From the NCBI GenBank assembly GCA_018058095.1, contig JAGPCO010000013.1, positions 26,347-90,346 on the forward strand: DNA of 64,000 bases. The letters run 5' to 3'. Below the pieces are notes generated by a model. The model ran no database searches. It saw only the letters and a list, made by a program, of their open reading frames with translations, and had not been told where the DNA came from. Positions within the stretch are counted from its first letter, which is position 1; each line of letters starts with the position of its first letter. Position numbers and translations under genes: made by a program. This document shows positions 1 through 9,364 of this stretch, piece by piece. The DNA comes from Kofleriaceae bacterium (GTDB taxonomy: Bacteria > Myxococcota_A > Polyangia > Haliangiales > Haliangiaceae).

Positions 1-498
1 GTCTACATGTCGAACCACCAGAGCCACCTCGACATCCCGGTGCTGTACGCCTGCCTGCCCTCACCGACCATTCGCATGCTGGCCAAGCGCGAGCTGTTCG
101 ACATCCCGGTCTGGGGCTGGGGCCTGCGTCAGGCCGAGTTCGTCGAGGTCGACCGGCACAGCCACACCAAGGCGGTCGCCTCCATCGGCGCCGCCGCCCG
201 CCTCATCACCAGCGGGGTCAGCATCTACCTGGCGCCGGAGGGGACCCGCTCCAAGGACGGCCGGATCGGCCCGCTCAAGAAGGGTGGCTTCCACCTCGCG
301 CTCGACACCGGCGCGCCGATCGTCCCGGTCGCGCTGTCCGGCACCGGCGCCATCCTGCCGCCCGGCGCCAAGGCCATGCGCACCGGCTGCCGGGTCGAGG
401 TCGAGATCGGCGCCCCCATCGCCGTGGCCGGCCGCACCGTCGACGAGCTGCGGGCCGAGGTCGCGGCGTTCCTGGCCGCGCACGTCGCGGCCCCGTGA
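1..498 (+). CDS. 1-acyl-glycerol-3-phosphate acyltransferase (PlsC family), 3' part
   Basis: The reading frame is open at the left window edge, so the N-terminus is missing; the first ATG at 7 lies inside the conserved core and is not the start. The visible 165 residues begin with VYMSNHQSHLD, which carries the catalytic HX4D box (His6, Asp11 of the visible part). The glycerophosphate-binding EGTRS box follows about 70 residues later (APEGTRSKDG), and then the family's proline-rich PIVPVALSG strand. These motifs define the LPLAT family, which transfers an acyl chain from acyl-ACP or acyl-CoA to lysophosphatidic acid at the inner membrane. The substrate of this member cannot be told from sequence. 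It ends at TGA, 27 bases before the stop of the convergent peroxiredoxin-like gene. Confidence 0.9.
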   Translation, partial: VYMSNHQSHLDIPVLYACLPSPTIRMLAKRELFDIPVWGWGLRQAEFVEVDRHSHTKAVASIGAAARLITSGVSIYLAPEGTRSKDGRIGPLKKGGFHLALDTGAPIVPVALSGTGAILPPGAKAMRTGCRVEVEIGAPIAVAGRTVDELRAEVAAFLAAHVAAP

Positions 499-525
499 GC
501 ACGCGGGCGAGCGGGCGGAGCGCGA

Positions 526-1062
526 TCAGCCCAGCGCGGCGACGATGTCGTCGACCTCGGCGTTGTCGCCCGGCCCGCTCGAGGCCTGGTGCCACAGGAT
601 CCGGCCCCCGTCGGCACCCGGCGCGATGACCAGCACTCCACCCTGCTGCCACGGGTCCCCCTGGGTCCGGCCCTGGCGGAAGCCGCGCCGGAGGGCCCCG
701 ACCACCCGCAGCGCCGCCGCCGGGTGCAGCGTGGCGAGCACGCCGCGGACCAGCTCGGCCGCCTCGTACACCTTGCGTGACGGATCGGTGTACAGCGGGC
801 CGTCCCAGCCGGTCTCCTCGCGGAACCCGGCGATGAAGCTCGGCGTGCCGTTGCCGATGACGACGACCTCGGCGCCCCGGCTGCGGATGCGGTCGATCTG
901 GCGGTGCACCTGCACCACGTGCTCGCGGCAGAACATTCAACCGAAGTGCCGGACGAACAGCAGCACGACCGGCCGGTCGCGCCACAGCGGGCCGAGCGGC
1001 ACCGCCGCGCCGTGCTCGTCGAGGACGGTCATGGACCCCAGCGCGGACGCGACGGCGTGCAT
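526..1062 (-). CDS. Peroxiredoxin-like (AhpC/TSA, PRXL2/SelU-type) protein with in-frame UGA: predicted selenoprotein
   Basis: The gene is read through a TGA at 937-939 (residue 42 of 178). Upstream of it the frame encodes a thioredoxin-fold start ending VVLLFVRHFG; downstream, in the same frame, comes MFCREHV, then the GNGTPSFIAGF region and the FRQGRTQGDPWQQGG segment typical of PRXL2/SelU AhpC-TSA proteins. Family members have Cys exactly where the TGA falls (FGCxxC), so the protein would carry a U42-M-F-C45 redox motif. A hairpin right after the TGA resembles a bacterial SECIS (separate entry). ATG 1062 was chosen as start; ATG 1032 is also possible. The likely role is a cytosolic thiol or selenol peroxidase/oxidoreductase. 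A nonsense mutation (TGC to TGA) is the alternative, but the domain is intact on both sides. selA, selB, selC and selD are not in the window. Confidence 0.8.
901..939 (-). promoter_or_regulatory. UGA codon plus bacterial SECIS-like hairpin
   Basis: Starting 19 nt after the TGA (937-939) the mRNA can fold GUGGUGC / GCACCGC (918-912 with 907-901; seven pairs including one U-G) around an AGGU tetraloop (911-908). The loop lies 26-29 nt downstream of the UGA, inside the spacing usual for bacterial SECIS elements, and has G in its first two bases. The UGCAGGU...GCACC core is close to the apical part of the E. coli fdhF SECIS as I remember it. Fold energy was not computed. Confidence 0.65.
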
Positions 1063-1200
1063 GCCGTCGTGTAGCAGGCCGGCCCGGCCCTGGCCAGCAC
1101 GGCGCGGCCCGGTCGCGCCCCCTTCCGTCACGCCTCGCGGTCCGCCCGCCGGTCCCGATTTCCGGTCGCCATTTCGGTCGCGGCGCGGCCACGCCTCGCA

Positions 1201-1206
1201 TATCCT
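1201..1206 (+). promoter_or_regulatory. -10 hexamer TATCCT, leaderless layout
   Basis: TATCCT ends 6 nt before the GTG start at 1213, so transcription would begin at or next to the start codon. No Shine-Dalgarno sequence is present. Confidence 0.6.
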
Positions 1207-1212
1207 CGTTTT

Positions 1213-3951
1213 GTGACGTGGATCGTCCCCCTGGCGCTGGTGGGGTTGGCCATCCTGGTGATGGCCGTCTTCACCACGCTGGCCGGTCGCAAGCAGGCGC
1301 GCTCCGAGGTGCAGCCGGCGGCGATGGCCGGTGGCCCGCGCATCCTGGTCCACGACATCAACGACGACCGCTGCACCGGCTGCGACGCCTGCGTGGCGGT
1401 GTGCCCGACCAACGTGCTCGACCTGGTCGAGAACAAGAGCCGGGTCCTGCGCTTCCAGGACTGCATCCAGTGCGAGGCGTGTATGCACGCCTGCCCGACC
1501 GAGGCGCTGGTGATGTTCCCCGAGGGCGCCGAGCCGCCGCCGCTCAAGGTGCCGGAGATGGACGGCCACTTCCAGACCGCGATCCCCGGCCAGTACCTCA
1601 TCGGTGAGGTCGCCGGCAAGCCGCTGGTGAAGAACGCCGCCAACCTCGGTCGCATGGTCGTCGAGCACATGCTGGCCACCGGCCTGCGCCCGGGCTCGCG
1701 CCACGACCCGACCTCGGTCGACGTCGCCATCGTCGGGTCGGGCCCGGGTGGGCTGTCGGCCGCGCTGTCGTGCGCCCAGCGCGGCCTGTCGTACGTGCTC
1801 CTCGAGAAGGAGCAGATCCTGGCCACCACGATCGCCCGCTACCCCAAGGGCAAGCTGGTCATGGCCGAGCCGTACGACACCGACAACGTGTCGCTCCTGC
1901 CGGTGTTCGACTCGTCGAAAGAGGAGCTCATCCCGATCTGGCGCGAGCTGGTCGACCGGGTCGGGGTGCGCATCAACATGGGCGAGTCGGTCGAGGCGGT
2001 CGCCCCCAACCAGGCCGGCGGCTTCGAGGTGCGGACCACGGTGGCGGCGTACCGGGCCCAGCGCGTCGTGCTGGCCATCGGCACCCGCGGCAAGCCGCGC
2101 ACGCTGCAGGTGCCGGGCGAGAACCTGCCCAAGGTGGCCAACCTGCTGGAGGACCCCGACGAGCTGCGCGGCCGCGCCGTGCTGGTGGTGGGTGGCGGCG
2201 ACTCCGCGGTCGAGGCGGCGGTGGCCATCGCCGACGCCGGCGGCCGCGTGATGCTGTCGTACCGTGGCCGGTCGTTCAACCGGTGCGCGCAGAAGAACAA
2301 GCAGACCGTCGAGAACTACGCCAAGGAAGGCCGGCTCAAGGTCAAGCTGCAGTCCCAGGTGGTGGCGATCGAGCCCGAGGCGGTGATCCTGCAGCTCGGC
2401 GACGGCACCCAGAAGCGCTACGGCAACGACGCGGTGTTCGTGCTCATCGGCGCCGATCCGCCGGTGGCCTGGCTCGAGAAGCTAGGCGTGCGGTTCGTGC
2501 AGCGGCCGCACCAGTACCAGCTCGGCAAGAGCGACGATCTGGTCCGGCAGTTCCTGCCGCACGCGACGGCCTGCCCGGAGGACGCCGCGCGCGCCGCCGC
2601 CGGGGTCCTCGGCGGCTCGACCGGCGTCGATCGCGCGGTCGCCGCCGTCGGGCTGCCGCCGGCCCCCGGTGAGAGCGTGAGCGCCCCGCGCCGCTGGCTG
2701 CGCGCCGCCACCAACATGCTCGGCACCAGCGGGGCCAAGACCGGCGGGCCCAAGACCGCGGGGCCGCGCACCGCCGGGCCGAGCGCGGCCGCGCCCCGCA
2801 CCAACGCCAGCGCGGCCAAGCCGCCGCCGGTGCGCAAGGACGAGCGCCCGCGCGACAAGAAGCTGGCCGCGCCCGTGCCGCTGTCGGAGTTCGCGCGCGG
2901 CAAGAGCCAGCACACCGGGCACGGCCGGCGCGACGCGCTGTCGCCGTCGGAGCGCACCCGCGTGCTGCGCATGCTGCGCGACGAGGGTGGCCGCCTGGCC
3001 GACGAGGACTCGCGGGTGTTCATCGGCGCCGCCCCCAACGCCGACTTCGACTTCGACCTCGACGACGACGTGGTGGCAGCGCCGCCGCCGAGCCCGCGCC
3101 CGGTCGGCGACGCCAAGCCGGCGGTCATCGTCGGCCTGGCCCAGGCGCAGGCGCGCGGCCCGGCCAACCGCCGCACCAAGCGCTCGAGCGAGATGCCCGT
3201 CGCCGAGCCGGAGCCGCCAGCGCGCTCGGCCCGCCCCAGCGCCGCGCCGCCGCTGCCCGGGCGCGGCCAGCCGGCACCGACCCGGCCCCCCGCCCCGCCG
3301 CTCCCCAGCGCGGGGCGCGGCAAGCCGTCGGCGCCGCCGCCAGCCACCACCGGTCCGCGTCGCGCGCCGCCGCCGCCGTTCTCGGAGGAGCCGACCCGGC
3401 AGGTCGCCGACGACGTGCTGCGCTCGCTGCGCGACGACGATCCGGGGGTGCGGGCCAGCGGCCGGCCCGGCCTGCCCGGCATGGGCGGCGGCAAGGCGCC
3501 GGCGCGCTCGCCGTTCGACGAGGAGGCCACCCGCCACGCGCCGATGGACCCCCGCCTCATCGGCCTGCTCGACGGGCCCGTCGATGGTGGCGTGCTCGAC
3601 TCGGCCGAGACCGGCACCGCCCGCACCGCGCCCGACGACCTCGATCGGATCCTCGATGAAGAGCTCGGCGACGTGGTCGAGGCCCCGTCCTCGCGGGGCG
3701 GCAGCGTGCGCGTCACCGGGTCGATCGACCTCGGCCCGGTGACCAAGCCGGCCAACCTGACCACGCCGAGCAAACCGTCGCCCCCGGGCGCGGCGACCCG
3801 GGCCCGGGCCGGCGCGACCAGCCGCAAGGCGGCAGGCCCGACCCGGCCGCCAGCCAGCGGCGAGCGCCAGGGCGGCGAGCGCCAGGGCGGCGAGCGCGGC
3901 GGCGCCGGCGCCGACCGGCCGCTCGGCGACGTCGACTGGGATCTCGACTAG
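1213..3951 (+). CDS. Membrane-anchored 4Fe-4S/FAD pyridine-nucleotide oxidoreductase with long disordered tail
   Basis: The 912-residue product starts at GTG 1213. Residues 2-22 form a membrane anchor. A two-cluster ferredoxin domain follows, with CTGCDACVAVCP near residue 54 and CIQCEACMHACP near 84. Next is a thioredoxin-reductase-like flavoprotein: the FAD loop VGSGPGG is near 175 and the NAD(P) loop VVGGGDSA near 327. The TrxR CxxC active site is absent (SFNRCAQKNK lies in that region), so this resembles YpdA-type reductases rather than a thioredoxin reductase. From about residue 480 to the end the sequence is Pro/Ala/Arg-rich and probably disordered, with two EExTR motifs (EEPTRQ near 725, EEATRH near 770). 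The likely role is electron transfer between NAD(P)H and an unknown partner at the inner membrane. It ends inside a hairpin whose arm provides the TAG stop. Confidence 0.85.
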   Translation: MTWIVPLALVGLAILVMAVFTTLAGRKQARSEVQPAAMAGGPRILVHDINDDRCTGCDACVAVCPTNVLDLVENKSRVLRFQDCIQCEACMHACPTEALVMFPEGAEPPPLKVPEMDGHFQTAIPGQYLIGEVAGKPLVKNAANLGRMVVEHMLATGLRPGSRHDPTSVDVAIVGSGPGGLSAALSCAQRGLSYVLLEKEQILATTIARYPKGKLVMAEPYDTDNVSLLPVFDSSKEELIPIWRELVDRVGVRINMGESVEAVAPNQAGGFEVRTTVAAYRAQRVVLAIGTRGKPRTLQVPGENLPKVANLLEDPDELRGRAVLVVGGGDSAVEAAVAIADAGGRVMLSYRGRSFNRCAQKNKQTVENYAKEGRLKVKLQSQVVAIEPEAVILQLGDGTQKRYGNDAVFVLIGADPPVAWLEKLGVRFVQRPHQYQLGKSDDLVRQFLPHATACPEDAARAAAGVLGGSTGVDRAVAAVGLPPAPGESVSAPRRWLRAATNMLGTSGAKTGGPKTAGPRTAGPSAAAPRTNASAAKPPPVRKDERPRDKKLAAPVPLSEFARGKSQHTGHGRRDALSPSERTRVLRMLRDEGGRLADEDSRVFIGAAPNADFDFDLDDDVVAAPPPSPRPVGDAKPAVIVGLAQAQARGPANRRTKRSSEMPVAEPEPPARSARPSAAPPLPGRGQPAPTRPPAPPLPSAGRGKPSAPPPATTGPRRAPPPPFSEEPTRQVADDVLRSLRDDDPGVRASGRPGLPGMGGGKAPARSPFDEEATRHAPMDPRLIGLLDGPVDGGVLDSAETGTARTAPDDLDRILDEELGDVVEAPSSRGGSVRVTGSIDLGPVTKPANLTTPSKPSPPGAATRARAGATSRKAAGPTRPPASGERQGGERQGGERGGAGADRPLGDVDWDLD

Positions 3952-3999
3952 CAGGGTGCTGAGAAACGCGGCTGCGCCGCGTTGTCAGCGTCCTGCTAG
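3948..3999. terminator. Bidirectional hairpin of the AGCAGG repeat family; supplies both stop codons
   Basis: CTAGCAGG (3948-3955) pairs with CCTGCTAG (3992-3999). Inner arms are GCTGA/TCAGC and AACGCGG/CCGCGTT. The outer CTAG arms give the TAG stop of the flavoprotein gene (3949-3951) and, on the other strand, the TAG stop of the hemerythrin gene (3996-3998). The convergent position and stem strength suggest a shared terminator, although there is no T-tract. Confidence 0.6.
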
Positions 4000-4415
4000 C
4001 CAGCGCCCTCGACGGTGACCACGTCGTCGCGCAGCACGCGCGGCGACAGGAACGTGCGCTCCTCGTGCTCGAGGTGCCGCCGCAGCGAGGCGATGGTGAC
4101 GCGCAGGTCGCCGACGCGGAGGCGGTCGAGCTGGCCGCGCAGGGTGTCGTGCTCGGCGACGTGGTGATCGACCATCTGATCGATCCGCACCTCGCCGAAC
4201 GAGTCGGCCGCGCTCAGCGCCGGGCGCAGCACGGTCTCCTCCAGCTGGTTGTGCGCGGCCAGCGCCAGGCGCAGCCGCGTCACCTCGCGGGTGAGGTCGA
4301 GCGCCATCGTGTCATCGTCGGCCAGCGGGCTGGCCATCGCCTCGCACCGGTCCATCAGGGCGCGCAGCTCCTTGTGCTGGGCCAGCAGCTGCGCGAGGAC
4401 GTCGCTGGGCATCAT
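3996..4415 (-). CDS. Hemerythrin-like HHE-domain protein
   Basis: The 139-residue, all-helical protein carries the histidine and acidic pattern of HHE cation-binding domains: H14 (AQHKEL), H55 and E59 (AHNQLEE), H84/H85/H89 (DHHVAEHD), H114 and H117 (RHLEHEE). These would bind a di-iron centre; members bind O2 or NO or act as iron/oxidative-stress sensors. No partner domain is fused. ATG 4415 is used, and ATG 4412 is equally possible. The gene is convergent with the flavoprotein gene and shares a hairpin with it. Which ligand it binds cannot be told. Confidence 0.85.
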   Translation of the reverse strand: MMPSDVLAQLLAQHKELRALMDRCEAMASPLADDDTMALDLTREVTRLRLALAAHNQLEETVLRPALSAADSFGEVRIDQMVDHHVAEHDTLRGQLDRLRVGDLRVTIASLRRHLEHEERTFLSPRVLRDDVVTVEGAG

Positions 4416-4558
4416 GCCCCTCCACGTAGCAGGCGCCGTGCCGTCGCCGTTGCGCGATTCCGCGCGATCGCCCGCAGCCGGTGCGCGTCGGCCGGGGCCG
4501 GGCGCAGATGGCGCGTGTCGCCAGCCCGGATGACGCGCAGCGGCGGCGGAGTTCGCGG

Positions 4559-4564
4559 TACCGT
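4559..4564 (+). promoter_or_regulatory. -10 hexamer TACCGT, leaderless layout
   Basis: TACCGT ends 6 nt before ATG 4571; this supports that ATG over in-frame codons further upstream. Confidence 0.5.
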
Positions 4565-4570
4565 CGACAC

Positions 4571-5617
4571 ATGCTCACGCGCCCGGTCCGCGCCACCACC
4601 CTGGCCGCCACCTTGCTCGGCGCGGCGTCGTGTGGCTCCGACGTCCGGCTCGCCCTCGACGCCAGCACCGCCGCCGCCGATGCGCGCCCGATCGACGCCG
4701 CCGGTCCGCCCCGCGATGGCGACCCGCGCTGCCCACCGCCGCCGATTCCAGCCGGGCCCGAGGTCGAGCTCGCGCCGGAGTTCGCGCCGTTCTACTCGGT
4801 GTACGAGCTCGGCACGGTGCCCGGGGTGCCCAGCCCGCTCGGCGGCGCGGTGGTGAAGGCGGGCGATCCCAGCAAGCTGCTCATCGCCGGCAACTCGGAG
4901 AACCCGCTCGGGGCGATCTACGAGATCGACGTGGTGCGCGACCCCTGTGGCCACATCGTCGCCTTCTCCGGCCTGGCCCGCCAGGTCGCCGCCACCCGCT
5001 ACGTCGACGCCAACCTGGTGTACTGGGACTCGTCGCTGCTGCTGTACACGTTGTGGCCGTTCTTCGGCTTCGCCCAGCTGCCGACCGGCGCCGCCGAACC
5101 CGCGGCGACGCTCGACCTGCGCACGCTCGGGCTGAGCCAGGGCGCCGACCAGGGGCCCGGCGGGCTCGGCCTGGTCCCGGCCGGCACCCCGGGCGCCGAC
5201 ACCGAGCGCATCCGCATGGTGACCTGGCCGGAGGGGCGCTGGTTGCACCTCGAGGCCAGCCCTGGGCCAGGCGGCTTGCTGACGACCGGGGCCCTGACCA
5301 CCACCGTGACCCTGCCCAACAACCCGGGCGGCTTTGCCTACGTCCCGCCTGGCTCGCCCGGCTTCCCGGCCCAGAGCGTGATCGTCGCCGAGTGGGTCCA
5401 GGGCGACGCCAGCCGTGACCGGGTCGCCGTCTACACCACCGACGGCGCGGCCGATCCGGTGGTGGCCAGCCGCAAGGAGTTCTTCACCCGCTTCCCGCGG
5501 CCGTGGGGGGCGTACTTCGAGCCCGTGACCGGCGACTACCTGTTCCTTTCGTGGGGGACCGGGACCGACCGGGTGTTCGTGGTCCAGGGCTTCGTCCCGC
5601 CGCCGCCCATCGAGTAA
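4571..5617 (+). CDS. Lipoprotein of unknown function
   Basis: The 348-residue product begins with a lipoprotein signal peptide: positively charged start, hydrophobic stretch, and lipobox LLGAASC with the lipidated Cys near residue 18. It is probably membrane-attached and faces the periplasm or the cell surface. The mature part holds a run of short aromatic/Gly-rich strands (for example [13 protein letters not shown] and [11 protein letters not shown]), as in beta-propeller proteins, but I recognise no family. The start was fixed by the -10 box 6 nt upstream; the frame is open further upstream with non-coding-like composition. It is monocistronic: rpsB follows after 184 bases with its own leader. 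Confidence 0.75.
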   Translation: MLTRPVRATTLAATLLGAASCGSDVRLALDASTAAADARPIDAAGPPRDGDPRCPPPPIPAGPEVELAPEFAPFYSVYELGTVPGVPSPLGGAVVKAGDPSKLLIAGNSENPLGAIYEIDVVRDPCGHIVAFSGLARQVAATRYVDANLVYWDSSLLLYTLWPFFGFAQLPTGAAEPAATLDLRTLGLSQGADQGPGGLGLVPAGTPGADTERIRMVTWPEGRWLHLEASPGPGGLLTTGALTTTVTLPNNPGGFAYVPPGSPGFPAQSVIVAEWVQGDASRDRVAVYTTDGAADPVVASRKEFFTRFPRPWGAYFEPVTGDYLFLSWGTGTDRVFVVQGFVPPPPIE

Positions 5618-5801
5618 TCGCAACCCATTGACATCCCTGGCGGATCGCCCCGCGATCCGATCTTGTGACCGGGCGAGCCGGCGTGCTAGATCCGCCGCTC
5701 CCAAAACACACGGCGTCCCGAGCGGGGTGGCCGTGGCCTCGATGAGGCTTTCGCCCCGCAGTGACGGCGCCGGCGGCAACAACGGCAAAGACGGAGATCC
5801 C
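5618..5801 (+). promoter_or_regulatory. Promoter and leader region of rpsB
   Basis: This is a 184-base non-coding leader. TTGTGA (5663-5668), 17 bases, then CTAGAT (5686-5691) is the best promoter candidate, giving a leader of about 100 nt; a TTGACA at 5628-5633 has no good partner. The GC-rich stretch 5710-5775 can form hairpins and might host S2 autoregulation. GGAG at 5793-5796 is the Shine-Dalgarno site, 5 nt before ATG 5802. The structure was not computed. Confidence 0.4.
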
Positions 5802-6680
<879 letters not shown>

Positions 6681-6728
6681 TCGCCGGCGCGACGCCTCCC
6701 CCCTCTCGACATTTTTCGGAGAACCGTC

Positions 6729-7385
6729 ATGAGCGAAGTTTCTGCCACGATGATCAAGGACCTGCGCGAGCGCACCGGCGCCGGCATGTCGGACTGCAAG
6801 AAGGCCCTGGTCGAGGTCGCCGGCGACATCGACAAGGCCATCGACTACCTGCGCGCCAAGGGCCTGGCCAAGGCGGCCAAGAAGGCCGGCCGCGACGCGA
6901 CCGAGGGCACCGTGCTGTCGTACATCCACGGCGGCGGCCGCATCGGCGTGCTGGTCGAGGTCAACTGCGAGACCGACTTCGTCGGCCGCGGCGAGGACTT
7001 CCAGGGCTTCGCCCGCGACGTGGCGATGCAGATCGCGGCGATGGCGCCGCAGTTCGTGCGCAAGGAGGAGGTCAGCGAGGACCTCGTCGCGCGCGAGCGT
7101 GAGGTGCTGCTGGCCAAGGCGCGCGAGAGCGGCAAGCCAGAGGCGGTCATCGCCAAGATGGTCGACGGCCAGGTCAGCAAGTGGCTCAAGGAGATCTGCT
7201 TGATGGACCAGTCGTTCGTCAAGAACCCCGACAAGACCATCGACCAGCTGCAGCAGGAGCTGATCGCCAAGATCGGCGAGAACATCAAGGTCCGCCGCTT
7301 CATCCGCTTCGAGCTGGGCGAGGGCCTGGAGAAGAAGAAGGACGACTTCGCGGCCGAAGTCGCCAAGCAAGCGGGGCTGGCGTGA
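6729..7385 (+). CDS. tsf: Translation elongation factor Ts
   Basis: The 218-residue protein is the nucleotide exchange factor for EF-Tu. It opens with a UBA-like N-terminal domain (MIKDLRERTGAGMSDCKKAL, then AIDYLRAKG) and continues with the dimerisation core TEGTVLSYIHGGGRIGVLVEVNCETDFV. It is the short EF-Ts form (about 200-220 residues) common outside gammaproteobacteria. GGAG at 6718-6721 sits 7 nt before the ATG, a normal ribosome-binding site. Its TGA overlaps the GTG start of the following lipoprotein gene (GTGA). Confidence 0.97.
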   Translation: MSEVSATMIKDLRERTGAGMSDCKKALVEVAGDIDKAIDYLRAKGLAKAAKKAGRDATEGTVLSYIHGGGRIGVLVEVNCETDFVGRGEDFQGFARDVAMQIAAMAPQFVRKEEVSEDLVAREREVLLAKARESGKPEAVIAKMVDGQVSKWLKEICLMDQSFVKNPDKTIDQLQQELIAKIGENIKVRRFIRFELGEGLEKKKDDFAAEVAKQAGLA

Positions 7386-7996
7386 TCCGCGCCGGCCTGA
7401 TGGCGCTGGTGATGGCCCTGGCCGTCACGGGCTGCGACAAGAAGCAGGACGCGCCGGCCGCCAAGCCGACGACGGCGCCGGCGCCCGCCCTGACCCCGGC
7501 CACTCCGGCCGGTCAGGCCGCGCTCGACCAGGCCGCCGCGGCGGCCGGGGCCGCCGGTGAGCAGGCCGCGGCCGCTGGCCAGGCCGCGCTCGCCGCTGGC
7601 CAGGCTGCCCTCGCCGCAGGTGAGAACGCGGCGCAGGCCGGCACCGCGGCCGCGGCGCAGGCCGCTGGGCTCGCCGCTGGCGCCGCCGCCACCGCGACCG
7701 AGCTGGCCAGCAAGACGGCGACGGCGCTGGCCGCGCTGTCGACCGAGCTGGCCGCGGCCGGGACCGACTGCGCCAAGGTCGGCACGACCGTGGCGAGCTT
7801 CGTCACCAGCAACGCCGCCCTGCTGCTGCAGACGGCGACCGCGTCGGTGAAGATGTCGGCCGACGAGGCCAAGAAGCTGGCCGCCGACGTCGAGGCCCAG
7901 GCCAAGCCGTCGGTCGACGCCATCAAGGCCGCGGTTGGTCCGTGCAAGGACCACCCGGCGCTGAGCAAGCTGGCCGGCAAGATCCCCGGCCTCTGA
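7382..7996 (+). CDS. Alanine-rich lipoprotein, translationally coupled to tsf
   Basis: The GTG at 7382 overlaps the tsf stop (GTGA) and gives a 204-residue lipoprotein: MIRAGLMALVMALAVTGC with the lipobox Cys at residue 18. ATG 7400 is an alternative but would shorten the signal peptide. The mature part is helical and Ala/Gln/Gly-rich, with imperfect 7-8-residue repeats (GQAALAA), so an extended helix or coiled coil is likely. The C-terminal third has two cysteines that could pair. No family is recognised. An envelope lipoprotein behind tsf is unusual. A strong hairpin terminator follows. Confidence 0.75.
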   Translation: MIRAGLMALVMALAVTGCDKKQDAPAAKPTTAPAPALTPATPAGQAALDQAAAAAGAAGEQAAAAGQAALAAGQAALAAGENAAQAGTAAAAQAAGLAAGAAATATELASKTATALAALSTELAAAGTDCAKVGTTVASFVTSNAALLLQTATASVKMSADEAKKLAADVEAQAKPSVDAIKAAVGPCKDHPALSKLAGKIPGL

Positions 7997-8013
7997 TCCG
8001 CGTCGACACGACC

Positions 8014-8050
8014 ACGGCCGCGGGGTTCGCTCCGCGGCCGTCGCTGTTTT
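8014..8050 (+). terminator. Rho-independent terminator after the tsf-lipoprotein unit
   Basis: A perfect 10-bp stem ACGGCCGCGG / CCGCGGCCGT (8014-8023 with 8032-8041) with an 8-base loop is followed by CGCTGTTTT. It closes the rpsB-tsf-lipoprotein unit, 17 bases after the stop. Confidence 0.75.
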
Positions 8051-8080
8051 CGGGTCGACGCGCGGGCCGCGCCCGATCGG

Positions 8081-9244
8081 TCACCAGCCCGGCGGTGGCA
8101 CCGCCCCGACCGGGGTCGGGTCGAGGAAGACGCTGCGGGCCAGGTCGACCAGGCCGCTGCCGGCCGGGGTGCCGTGGTAGTTGCGGCGGCCAGGGTCGAG
8201 CTGGCAGCGGACCTGGGCCGGCGTCGGCGCCGGATCGCCACAGCGCCCGCCGGCCGGGCCCTGGTACATGAGGTCGTCGAGCCCACCCGGGCTGGTCGCC
8301 GCCAGGTGGCCGGCCGCGGTCGGCGGTGGGGCGTGGTCGGGGGCGGCGTCGGCGACGATGCCGAGCGCGTGCATGACCTCGTGCAGGCCGACGAACACCG
8401 CGTAGGTCCAGGCCACGCCGTCGGCCGACCATGGGTTGGCGCGGCAGTCGCCGGGCCGCCCATCGGGCGCGAGCAGCTCGAGGGCGGGGTGCGCGGCGGC
8501 GAGCGGCGCGGCCAGGGTGACGCTGGTGCCGGCCACGGTGGTGACCGTGACCACCTCGGCGCCGAGCCGGGCGGTGAACGGCGGCGGCGGCAGGCCGAGC
8601 GCGACCGGGTCGAGCACGGTGGCGGTGGTCGCGCCGGCCGCGGCCGGGCTGGCCAGCATCGTGGTCGACCACATGCCGCCGACGTACTGGACCGGGAAGC
8701 GGCCGGGCCGGGGCGACTCGCCGCAGGTGCCGAGGGCGAGGCCGTCGTAGTAGACCAGGTACAGCTTGGTCGGGTCGGCCAAGGTCGAGGCCAGCGTGGC
8801 CTCGAGCCGGGCCCGGATGCTGCGTGGCCCGCCGACGCCGACCCCGGCCGCGAAGGTGGCCTCGTCCTCGGCCAGCACGACGTGGGTCACGTCGACCACG
8901 CCGCCGGCGCGATCGAAGCGCAGGCGCGGCCCGCCGGTGCGGTCGGCCAGCCAGCCGTCAGCGGCGGCCACCGCCCGGCGCAGCGTGCCGTCCTCGTCGA
9001 GCCGGGCCACGCCGGCGCGGTCGGCTGGCACCACGTACACCAGGTGCACCTGGTACGCGCCCGGCTCGTCGTCGGGCTGGTCGACGCTGGTGCGCGGGTG
9101 CGCGAACGGGTCGGCGTCGGGCGGCGGGCCGTCCGCGACCCGCGCCGCGTCGGTGCCGCCGACCGGTGGGAAGTGGCCGTCGTCGCCTCCGCACGACCAC
9201 AGCACGAACACGGCGAGGACGACGCGGCGGCAGCTGGCGAGCAC
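8081..9244 (-). CDS. Secreted zincin-type metalloprotease-like lipoprotein
   Basis: A 387-residue product from GTG 9244. The signal sequence MLASCRRVVLAVFVLWSC ends in a lipobox (LWSC), so it is a likely lipoprotein. A zinc-binding HExxH helix, HEVMHALG, lies near residue 282, followed by a Cys/Pro-rich segment and the C-terminal QLDPGRRNYHGTPAG. The usual third ligand at HExxHxxGxxH is not obvious (the residue there is Ala), so the zinc site may use a more distant His or Asp, or be altered. A GGMWSTTM region and several Val/Thr-rich strands precede the helix. It is antisense-flanked by proS, whose opposite strand also lacks stops; only the part up to 9244 is coding. The substrate is unknown. 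Confidence 0.7.
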   Translation of the reverse strand: MLASCRRVVLAVFVLWSCGGDDGHFPPVGGTDAARVADGPPPDADPFAHPRTSVDQPDDEPGAYQVHLVYVVPADRAGVARLDEDGTLRRAVAAADGWLADRTGGPRLRFDRAGGVVDVTHVVLAEDEATFAAGVGVGGPRSIRARLEATLASTLADPTKLYLVYYDGLALGTCGESPRPGRFPVQYVGGMWSTTMLASPAAAGATTATVLDPVALGLPPPPFTARLGAEVVTVTTVAGTSVTLAAPLAAAHPALELLAPDGRPGDCRANPWSADGVAWTYAVFVGLHEVMHALGIVADAAPDHAPPPTAAGHLAATSPGGLDDLMYQGPAGGRCGDPAPTPAQVRCQLDPGRRNYHGTPAGSGLVDLARSVFLDPTPVGAVPPPGW

Positions 9245-9364
9245 GTCCCATGCTCCCACGCCCGGCCGGCGCCGGCGATGCCAGCCCGGTATCAGGGCGC
9301 CACCCGGGCCGACCCATCGGGGCCGGCCCCGGTCCGACCCGGCGTGGTATGTCTTGCCGCCGCC

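Noticed and set aside
937..939. In-frame TGA read as a pseudogene or sequencing error
   Set aside because: It falls exactly on the redox position, the rest of the gene is intact, and a SECIS-like hairpin follows; Sec is the better explanation, though the error remains possible.
5618..5801. tRNA gene in the rpsB leader
   Set aside because: No cloverleaf with T-loop and acceptor pairing could be drawn.
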